Of a stretch of 64,000 nucleotides of DNA, positions 1-64,000 are shown one piece after another. Position 1 is the stretch's first letter. Each line of letters opens with the position of its first letter. Source of the DNA: Adiantum capillus-veneris. Taxonomy: Eukaryota > Streptophyta > Polypodiopsida > Polypodiales > Pteridaceae. Below the pieces are notes generated by a model, which saw only the letters and a program-made list of their open reading frames with translations, had not been told where the DNA came from and did not search any database. The translations under genes and the position numbers were made by a program. The stretch is from the NCBI GenBank assembly GCA_014529385.2, contig CM043971.1, forward strand, positions 89,579,340-89,643,339, given 5' to 3'.

Positions 1-182
1 TGTCGCTTTCGGCGTGGCCCAAAGAAGCAAACGTTGCAGACCTTTATGAAGTTCAAGTATCGCATGACCCACGCATCAGAGTGGGCCGGCGAAGAGTCCT
101 TCCCAGGATTTTAGACGATGTTGGCGATTTCCCTCGACGCCATACAGTTCGGTACCAGTACTTTACTTTGAAAAGGAGGAGA
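1..182 (+). mobile_element. 3' internal end of gypsy-type LTR element Y-1
   Basis: This stretch is nearly colinear with 56360-56539, the last internal segment of element Y-2, and both run straight into the same LTR. It ends in a purine-rich tract (about 172-182) that fits the polypurine tract priming plus-strand synthesis. The short coding remnant is the C-terminal tail of a polyprotein. The rest of the element lies beyond the left edge. Confidence 0.8.
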
Positions 183-1367
183 TGTCACGTGCACATCTAA
201 CCCTATGTGTACGTGGACAAGCTACTTCACGACATGGGTTTAGTCCAGTTAGCTTAGGAAGTGTTCTGGCACTTTTGTGAGTCTGTTCACAGACCGTGCA
301 TGTCCAGGCACTTAGAGTAGATGCATATCCTCTGGTTGCACACAGCATGATCATCAGATTACCATCAGAAGCATTTTAACAGTGCACAGACCCATTTTCT
401 CTATTTTAGCCATTTTTCACTTATTATTAATAAGTGACTTTGTTCGGAAACTGGATAGGGCAATTTTGACAAGCAAGTATATAAGAAACCCTAGCGCTAG
501 CACTTTCTGGCAAAAGAGGCAGCATGAACCAAGTTTTCAACAGGCACCTTCTCAACAAGACCTCCCCGGCAGTCAACCTAGCGTTTTCAGCCAACAGACC
601 AAAGACCAACTTAGCGTTTTTCATCAAGAAAAGCCCTAGCATTTGCAGACAGCAGATCAAGCCTGGTGTTAGCAGATTTCCTCAGCAGATCACTAGCGTT
701 TTTGCATCAGACACAAATTCAGACCTAGCGTTTTTGGATCAGCAAAACAACATATCGTTTTGCAGATTCTCCACGACAGAACCAGCATAGGCATCAGCGT
801 TTTCAGTTTTCAGCATTCAGACTCCGCAGTAGAACTCCCGAACCTTGCAGATCACATCTTCCCGCAACAGATCCTCGCCGCACGGTCAGATCAGCCAAGG
901 TTTGCAGATTCAGCCCAGAAAACGCAGATTTCAGCATCTACGTTTTCAGCGCGTCGTGTCGCATCGTCGTCGTCGCCGTCGTCACCGACATAGAGTCAGA
1001 ATTCAGCTGATAAAGATTTGCAGATTTCAGCCATTAGTGTTTTCAAAATTTCAGCCCGTCTCGTCGTCGTCGTCGTCGACATCGTCAACAAGTCCAAAGC
1101 ATTGTAGAGTTTGTGCAATCAATAGTAGACCCCTCTCGCCATAGAGAGTGGAGGGTTTGACAACATTCTGGTGTTGTAATCTTCTCTCTCTACCTCTCAG
1201 TCTCAGCACCTTCATTCACAGTGTTTATCCACTTTGTTTATGATCATTTGCACTCTCTCACTAAAGGAACGGAAGGCTCTCCCTTCCGTAAGTAAAAGGA
1301 ACCTTGAGCACAGTTCGGAGCACTCATCTTGAGCAAAGTTCAACAATCACTTCTGCTGCACCTTACA
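183..1367 (+). repeat. Y-family LTR (3' LTR of Y-1), 1185 bp
   Basis: It begins TGTCACGTGCAC and ends ACCTTACA, so it has TG..CA termini. It matches the 3' LTR of Y-2 (56540-57738) along its length, including a block of repeated AGCGTTTT-like words (about 570-960), a TC-rich run, and the terminal segment with CTTCCGTAAGTAAAAGGAAC. Small ORFs on both strands are by-products of the repeat and are not called. Confidence 0.85.
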
Positions 1368-1930
1368 AAACCAATCTCCTTTTGAGGCCACGAACCTGCT
1401 CATCGCCTCTGCCTAGAAAAGAAACAAGAAGGGGGTACGAGGGCAGCCCTACCATACTGAGCGTGTAAGCATGAAGCGGTCCCCTTGACCTCTTGCTAGC
1501 AAAACCTGACTGTAAAACCCTCTCCTGGGCAACTACCCGCAAGGGAGTGCCCTAAGAGTCTCGTGAAGCTCCTGTTGCAGGAGGGGGCTCTCAAGCATCT
1601 GTTGCATCTCCTCAGTGACAGGGCAAGGCATTTTTTTTATCACACCAGCTCTCGTAAAAGTCGGGAGCTACTGCCCGTATGTCCTCACGCTCTGTGGCAA
1701 ACCAACCCATCTTGTCTCCTCAATTGTCGGATACTGGTATGCACATGGCAAGGACCCACCATCTTAAAAAACTCTCTAGTACCTCTGTCGCCCACCTGGG
1801 TCCACTAAGATGCCTGATGGTGGTAGGCAAACTCATGGCGCCGCTTCTCCATGGTGATCAACTCCTTTCGAGCTTGCTACATCTGGTCCTCCATCCACGG
1901 ATTACCAAAGTGCAGCTCCTGCATCCTCTG
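1368..1930. other. no recognised gene; probably decayed LINE DNA
   Basis: Short interrupted reading frames only. It borders the LINE endonuclease relic on the minus strand and may be its downstream part, but I cannot recognise reverse transcriptase motifs in it. Confidence 0.3.
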
Positions 1931-2625
1931 TTAGGAGGCAATGCCCCGACGTAGCCACTTCTCCTCCTCTTGGGCCATAGCCAATCGCGTTGTCGTCTCT
2001 TGGAGAAAGAAGCAACTGAGCTCCTTGAGGCCATTGGCCACTCTAGCAACAACGTCCCCCTGTGTATCTAGACTCTCGATCCAAAGCGCAACCTGCTCTC
2101 TGAGCTCTGTATCTAGCAAAATCCTCTTAGGGATGCCTAACATAACACTACCACTCCTCTGCCTCTTGGATAGAGTAAGGATCACTTGCACGTAATAAGA
2201 GAAAGTAGTTTCTACTAGAATGCATATTGTGCCACCCAAGTCACATAAGTCATCACTAGCATAGAAATGATCTATCTTGGATAGATTCACTCCGCCTTCT
2301 TTGTAGTCAAACCTGGAAAATGAGAGGATGTCTGAGGGCCGTGCAAAGCAAGCATGTTGCCATATACATCCAAGCTCCTCAAAGCCATACATAGCCGTTC
2401 CCAAGCAACCAACTCAACCCCATGTACAGTAGCATGGCTACCCCCAATCCTGTACGAAGAGTCCTCAAGTATGTTGAAATCTCCCCCAATGCACATTGAT
2501 GTCTCTGCCACAATGGCTTGCGGCCATGAATCCGCAATAGTCATACATACACCTCCCTGAATGACACCAGGCCCAAAAGCAGCTGACCAAAAGGTCTCAT
2601 AACGACCACGCAAATCTGTCCACAA
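1931..2625 (-). pseudogene. L1-type LINE endonuclease relic
   Basis: Two overlapping minus-strand frames (2287-2625, then 1931-2404) together resemble the apurinic-type endonuclease of plant L1 elements. The first has the metal-binding motif GGDFN, followed by a serine-arginine-rich segment. The second has SKIDHFYAS, the SxIDxxxxS block near the end of L1 endonucleases, then a helical linker. A frameshift joins them, and the reverse transcriptase that should follow is not visible. It is a different family from the LINEs at 25-49 kb, which have GDFNAR and a VDHALV variant. I infer a dead, truncated insertion. Confidence 0.65.
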
Positions 2626-2892
2626 CGCCTTATACGACTCTCACACAAGTGATGCTCCTAGAGCATAAGCATATCGATCCCTCCACCCACAAGGCATCTC
2701 TAGAGCTCCTGTCTGAGTCGACCCCTCTAACATAGAAACTCAGGTCCACCTAGCCCCTGTACACTCCTTGAGACAATCCTCATGGGGTTAGCCAAAGAAA
2801 TCCGATGCTGCCATCGCAACCAATCTCGCAATCTTTGAGGAAGGGTTGGATAGGGAGTGATTCACATCCAAGCGATCTCCAAAAAGCCGAGT

Positions 2893-3279
2893 CTAGAGCG
2901 TCTCTCGAACCCATACCCAAGTAGGGTGTGCAGTCCGTAGAGCTACATCCTTTGTCCAAGAGTCCTCATGAACATATACATAGCAAGGTGCACTCTGAGT
3001 GTTTGCAAAAAAGTATACCACAACGTGTCTACATCCTGCTGCATATGGTAGTGTCATAGAGAACTTGGCCAACGACCACAGTGTCTGTATCAAGTCTGTC
3101 ACCCCCACGTCTCCCATGTGGTGAGAGAACTCAAGAGCTAGAACATGGAGCCAGTCCAACAATGTATGCATAGTCCACTCATCTGATCCCTGCCACACAA
3201 TGGGAAGGAAAAACCAACCACTATGTCTAGGGCCTTTGCCCCTCTGGCTGGCAGAAACAAAATATCTACTATGAAACAA
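2893..3279 (-). pseudogene. 128-codon open frame upstream of the LINE relic, possible ORF1 remnant
   Basis: The frame is open and rich in W, H and F, and it continues past its stop into GC-rich DNA. It lies on the same strand and upstream of the endonuclease relic, where the ORF1 region of an L1 element would be. I do not recognise a zinc knuckle or RNA-binding domain, so the assignment rests on position only. Confidence 0.3.
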
Positions 3280-3593
3280 GCCACCTCAAGGTCAAGAGAA
3301 GAGTCGCCGAGAAAACGTGTAAAGTCATAATCGAAGAAGTCCTAGCGGCGACGGATGTCAAAACTGGTCAGCCCACAAGAGACTGCCGCAATAGGCAACG
3401 CCTGCACCAAAAGGGACGTCCACAAGTAGGGTTGCTCCTCTCGCGCCAAGCAGATCGTGGCAAATGAACTGCCAAGAGAAGCTGCCTAAGAGTGGGCTGT
3501 TCCCTAGGCCGGCGACGGGGTATGGGAGGGATAGGGAAGACGAGGGGGGGAAGGACTAGCGGGAGAGATGGGAAAAGACCTTACATATTGTGT

Positions 3594-4049
3594 TGTACGG
3601 AAATTCCGGAAATTGCACTGACATGATAACGTGGCATACTGTACGGAATTCCGCGTTTTGCGTTGACTGCTAATATGGCAGTTGTACGGAATTCCGTGAT
3701 TTGCTCTGGCAGCTTTTTGGCATTGCTTTTGGACCAGAAGCTTTTGAGTTTAAAGGCTTTTCATGTAAACTGCTTTTCATAGGCCAAGGGCCTTTAAATA
3801 TGTGCTGAGGGCTCATTCTCGGGCATGCTTCCTGGAGAAGGTGCAGAGTCTGGAGTACCGGCTTGTATTGTGTTGATGCAATATAAAGAAATACCGAAAG
3901 GGACACCAACGTTTGGGGCCAGTACTCTCTGGGGTGGAATTCCGCCACTCCGTGTCTTGTCTCTCTCTTTCAGTTCAACTGTTATTGAAGTGCTAAAAGT
4001 ATGTTCCGTCTGTTCTTTTCTATTGGCACGTGGTGCCCGTCTTGTGACA
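3594..4049 (+). repeat. 5'-truncated X-family LTR
   Basis: Colinear with the X-1 and X-2 LTRs: it carries the GTACGGAATTCCG words, the CTTTAAATATGTGCT promoter-like segment, the conserved AAAGAAATACCGAAAGGG block (about 3886), and the GGCACGTGGTGCCCGTCTTGTGACA end, where it stops with CA. No primer-binding site follows, so it is a solo or broken LTR. Its first 50-100 bp, starting TGTCACAAAC in other copies, are missing. Confidence 0.75.
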
Positions 4050-5951
4050 GTATCCGCCGGCTCATCCTGCTGTAGAGGGTCGAAAGGTTCCCTGTGGGAA
4101 CCCACTTGGAGACACCGTGCACCGCAACTTCTATTGTTGTGAGGGCAGTAGACATACCTACGGTACGTGTTTTGGTTCGAGACACCCACACCCTCCCGAA
4201 GGTAGTTTTACTACCTCGGGTGAGTGTGGGTTGGCTCCGTCAGAACGTGGAGTATTCAGGGATCTCGAATTAGTGCTTCATTTGCAGACAGATGGGCCAT
4301 CTTGCCAAGGCTTGTCCACGGAGGAGGCCGCGACTCTCGACACAAACCAAACCTACCAAGGCTGGCCAGGCTGAGCACAGGCCGGTACCTCTTCCGAGAC
4401 AGGTGCCCAAGTAGATGAGGGTTGTCAACAAGTTCGTGGCCGTTGTCGTTAGGGACAGGTGCACCGGTTTGGCAGCCCTAGTGGTCGGCTACCACCAAGC
4501 CCCAATCTCGGAACCTATCCTAGAAAGTAGCGGGGGATACTCTCCTCACGCAAGGGAAGAAAATTGAAATGGGCAGATCTCCTTCCTCGACAAGAACATC
4601 GCTAGCCGGATCAAAGCCATGGCGCCACTGTCGAAAATGAGCTTTGACTACTCGGATGGCTAGGGGCTTATCGCAATGACCTTGGACGCCATCTCGGAAG
4701 TCTCAAACTGGATCAGGTAACAACTCTGCCCAAGAAGTTGAGCGCCGTGATCTTTCCCACCTACGATAGAAGGCGGGCTTGGAGGAGGTCGTGCACCTCT
4801 CCTCTCCTAGGTTGGGTGCCGATTATCTTGCAGATAACAAAGGTGGCCTAAAGGCGCTCCACCTATGCTTCTAGGCTCGCTTGCTCTATCCGGAAAAGAG
4901 CAAGTCGGATGGTAGGTTCTGCGATGTCGAGCAAGGGGGCTTCAATCAAGTCCCTTTGGGGCGGAGCAGAATCTTCCATCTGAGTCTGTTGCTATGAAGG
5001 CGTACGAGGATGGGTCGACTGTGAAGGAGGTGGGTCGGAGAGCGAAGAGTAGCCTCCCAACTCCTTCAAAAGAGAGGAAAACAGAGCAACGCCCTTGGAG
5101 AGGGGGAGGGGGGTTTTTTGGTCTCTCTTCCCTTTTGGATACATAATCGTCATGCCCAACTCAAGGGCTTTTCATCTGTTATGTACAATTGTGGGGATTC
5201 TTGCTCAATTGCCAAGTCTTGCATAGGTACCGAATCTCGTCTAAATCAAGGGGCAAGTAACCCTACAAGTGCACGAGCTCGAGTGCTACCCAAAGTAGCG
5301 ATCGGCTCGCGAATCCACTCGCGAATCGGAGCACAAAACAAGGATTTTGAGCCTGCAGTAATTTTACGCAGGTTTAGGGTTTTGGTCAATTTTGATGCCT
5401 AAATGTCCCAGGAGCTTCGGGGAAGCTAGGGAATCATCAAATAGGTGTTCTAGTGCAATTTAGAGCACCATTTACTTGGGTTCTTTTCTGTGATGACTTC
5501 TACTGCCATTATGCTAGCGAAATTTGGGCGAAATTTCAGCCCAATAAAAGTGGGACAGCTTGTAAAAGATTACAGATATCCTCTAGTTCAATAAGAATAA
5601 AGGGGCCAATCTTTGGGGCAAACAGGGTGTCATTGTCTACTTGGGAGCACTCTAGCTACCAAGTCCTGGATTATTTTGAAGTGGTTAAATCCAATTACAG
5701 GTTCATTTGTGAAGTTACTTTGTTTAATGAAGTACAGGGAAATTTAGACGACATATTTTTGGGTGAAAGTTAAAGTTTTACCACCCTTTAGTAAGGCTAT
5801 AGGCTGGTTTCATAACACCATTCTCAACTATCTGTATCCTACAAAGCTCATAATAAAAAGGTACAAAGAAACCAAGAAAAGAAAGATCATATAATGTCCC
5901 ATAGATGTCAAAAATACTGGCCTACTAAAAACAATGTGATTTGGACAAAAC
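4050..5951. other. no recognised gene; start of ABCC intron 16 at its right end
   Basis: 4050-5100 is GC-rich with short broken frames and no motif I know. 5100-5800 contains a low-copy-looking stretch with two small open frames (5118-5402 and 5453-5773, plus) that have no recognisable domain. The right-hand 150 bp is AT-rich and follows the exon 16 donor of the ABCC gene on the minus strand. I looked on the minus strand for the Walker A exon of NBD1 and did not find it. Confidence 0.4.
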
Positions 5952-61723
<55,772 letters not shown>

Positions 61724-62100
61724 TTTTGTTTGTAAATGAAGGCTTCAAGAGCAATTCAAGCTACTATTGGGCCGTAGCTCCATTTTTTGGAGTGACTGTA
61801 ATGGGCGATCAACACCCATTTAGCAGGAGGTCTCCCATAGCTGCCTGGGGCGTAGACTCGGCTACGAAGCGGAGAGGCAATGGCGATCAGGCAGCGTCGA
61901 CAAAGATGGAGGAAGAAGCTGAAAAGCTATGGCGACGACCTGTCTGCTGGATGAAGCAGGGGCTTGGCGAGTGACTAGGGTTTCAACAGGGTACCTAGAC
62001 AGAACGAATTCCGTCGAAAAGGAACTTCTGTGGTCGCAGCAGAGAGCTGGCCAATTAGTTTTGCTCGTGAATATCGACAAATATTTCAATATCGTTTAAA
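61724..62100 (-). promoter_or_regulatory. ABCC 5' UTR and proximal promoter region
   Basis: Immediately upstream of the start codon on the minus strand. It is free of recognised transposon sequence and has a small upstream frame with no known domain. I cannot place a TATA box or transcription start. Confidence 0.4.
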
Positions 62101-63041
62101 GACTCTACTCTAGTCCTAGTGTATTTTTGTCTGAAGAATAATTCTGCTCATTTATTATTCTGCCCTTTTATTAATTTCAACCTTAAGAAATCTCGTCAAA
62201 CCTTTTGAGCGCCTTACGTAAGGTCATACGTCACTGCTCCCGTTCCACAACAATTTTCCTTCCGGGTCAACCTTTAGCCTAACATGTGCCATCCTGGTGG
62301 TCCTGTAACCTGCTGCTCCCTCGAATCTCGATTGTAACTTGTGGGCACTAAAGATGGGCATCTTAGAAGCAGTTCGCACAAGGCGGAGTTTACCATGCCT
62401 CACAGCGTCAGCCTACTTTCGAAGTGGGCAGAGTTCTCTCCACCCCCGCCTAGTTGAGGCGTTCATGCAGCGAGCAAGCAACAAAAGGATAGGATTGTTG
62501 ATGCAAGCAACACCCCCGCATGCCTATGTGTGAAACCTCTCTTACCGCTTTAAGTGTATCTAGTTGTAGTGTTTACGATGTTTTTCCGTGAAAATGTGTG
62601 AGTTGCCCGTAAAAATTTGCACTAAATTACCCAAACCATGGAAATTTGAAGGGCAACAATGCCCATCAAAAATCAACCTTGCCAATTTGTAAGCAGAGTT
62701 GATTTTTGACGAGCATTCTACCTGTTTTTGAGTATTTTGCCCATTTTTCATAGGAAACAAATGTGAGTTACTCTTTAAAAATGCAATAAACTACCCAAAA
62801 ATATGTAAAATTTATGAATTTTGAAAGGCAATAATGCCCATCATAGAGTAACCCTAATAGTGCCCTCACTCAAAGCCTATGCAAGTGAGAGTTCTAAAAA
62901 AACATTGTATCCTTGCTACCATTATAGCCGCAGACGTTGTAGAAGAGATTTAAAAAGCAAAAAAACTCATCAACGTGCATGCTCCAACGATCAAAATTGA
63001 AAGGAAATTGGATGCTATGGCGCAAATTTGAAACGAGTGGC
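62101..63041. other. upstream DNA with a degenerate direct repeat, no gene
   Basis: Two related units (about 62598-62670 and 62761-62846) share GTGAGTT, AAACTACCCAAA-like and GGCAA.AATGCCCATCA strings. No coding domain recognised. Confidence 0.45.
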
Positions 63042-63995
63042 CTATTGCAATGGTTCTCTAAACACTGGAGTGGTGTTCCCATCTTCTCCCTCATAGTACT
63101 CGTCTACCTTGTTTAATGGCATTGGCCTAGTGTTTAGCTGAGGCATTTCAAGTTGTTTGATCCCTTCCTCAATTTCATTCATTGGTTTTTTAACACCAAA
63201 TTTCTCTAGGCATTTTCCCACATTAGCCCATATGTTTGGTCGTATTCTGAGCAATTCAGCCTAACGTTATTGTACAAGTGACTGATGTTGACAAAACGTA
63301 TATCATTCCTTTTGAATTAATGACCTTGTTGGGAGACAGTCTTTGTGATGGGACTACAACAACCTCTGCCTTGGCCTCGTACTCTCCCATATAAGACGGT
63401 AGTGCTCTTAGCAAATAGGGTTGACTGTTTATAGACTCTACAGATCCTTTGTCTCCCCAATACGACTCCACTTCTAGATTCATTTGAGATCCAACCTCAA
63501 ATTCCTCTATTGGTGGAAGAGACACTCCTCTTCCATTACCCGTTTGGTTTACTCGTCTGCTTATCTCACTTGATTCATTGGCCTCTCTGACTTGTTTCCA
63601 CAATTCGTCAAGACCATCTATTTCTTTACAGCTGTCAGGTATAGCTATGTGAAATCCCTCGGAAGAGTTATCCGTGGTATTCAACACTATCCTTGGCTCT
63701 AATGTTGAGTCCTTGAGCTTTGGTCCGTGCTCATGACTGGTATCTAGCTCTTTTTGTTCTTAGTTTGGTGGGATTAGTAGTGTAGGTGGGACAGGATCAC
63801 ACCCTCAGGTTTTTCAACTTGTGGTTCTAGTAAAGCTTGGGCTGTTTTAATCATTTTTCTTGCACATTTCAAGCCTGTCCCTTTTCTAGTTCCGCATATG
63901 GATATGTCATCCATCTTTGTTCTTGGGTTTGGTACCTGTATTTCATAGGCTTTCAGGAGGACATCTAATGGCTCATTAACCTTCTCAACTAACAC
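63042..63995 (-). other. unidentified minus-strand reading frames
   Basis: Three frames in the same direction (63774-63995, 63256-63687, 63042-63254) look more protein-like than noise. The middle one (143 codons) has GRGVSLPPIEEFEVGSQMN and an even residue mix. They are separated by stops and shifts. They could be a decayed transposon polyprotein or exons of a gene running out of the window at the right. I do not recognise the family. Confidence 0.3.
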
Positions 63996-64000
63996 TGATC

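Noticed and set aside
163-354. Small minus-strand frame near the window start
   Set aside because: It lies across the Y-1 internal/LTR junction and has no domain.
3794-4189. Overlapping frames of about 100-130 codons on both strands
   Set aside because: They fall within the X-family LTR and recur in each copy as by-products.

Overview
This window is plant nuclear DNA. It carries one large host gene, the 5' half of an ABCC (MRP-type) ABC transporter on the minus strand, whose introns are packed with retrotransposons. Sixteen exons, phase-consistent and with GT-AG borders, could be joined by eye between 61723 and 5952. They give 628 codons covering TMD0, the L0 lasso linker and TMD1, ending just before nucleotide-binding domain 1, which must lie beyond the left edge. 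Intron 2 is about 14.6 kb and intron 8 about 36.5 kb. The very long TE-filled introns, the many LTR families primed by initiator tRNA-Met, and an L1-type LINE with a coiled-coil ORF1 unlike the usual angiosperm L1 ORF1 suggest a large-genome land plant such as a fern or gymnosperm. That placement is inference.

Layout. 1-1367: 3' end and LTR of gypsy element Y-1. 1.9-3.3 kb: L1-type LINE relic. 3.6-4.05 kb: truncated X-family LTR. 5.95-8.05 kb: ABCC exons 16 to 9. 8.05-44.55 kb is intron 8. It holds a copia gag relic, gypsy elements Z-1 (perfect CTAGA duplication) and Z-2, and gypsy W (19.07-33.29 kb), which is itself invaded by gag-protease element V (perfect GTCAT duplication) and by two LINE insertions. 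It continues with a copia element (34.88-39.33 kb) split by a solo LTR (perfect GATGC duplication) and a near-complete LINE (39.33-44.46 kb). 44.55-46.43 kb: exons 8 to 3. 46.43-61.07 kb is intron 2, with two truncated LINEs and a stack of nested LTR elements: old X-like LTR, then X-2, then Y-2, then X-1. 61.07-61.72 kb: exons 2 and 1. 61.7-64 kb: upstream DNA with an unidentified set of reading frames.

Three themes recur. LINE insertions start and end in (TC)n/(GA)n tracts, including tracts inside LTRs and in the tails of earlier LINEs. Most LTR elements keep gag, or gag plus protease, but have no reverse transcriptase or integrase, and one LINE derivative keeps only ORF1. Most nonsense codons that can be judged against a paralogue or reading-frame context are C-to-T changes (CAA, CAG or CGA to a stop), as expected from decay of methylated cytosine. 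No rRNA, tRNA gene or CRISPR array was seen.
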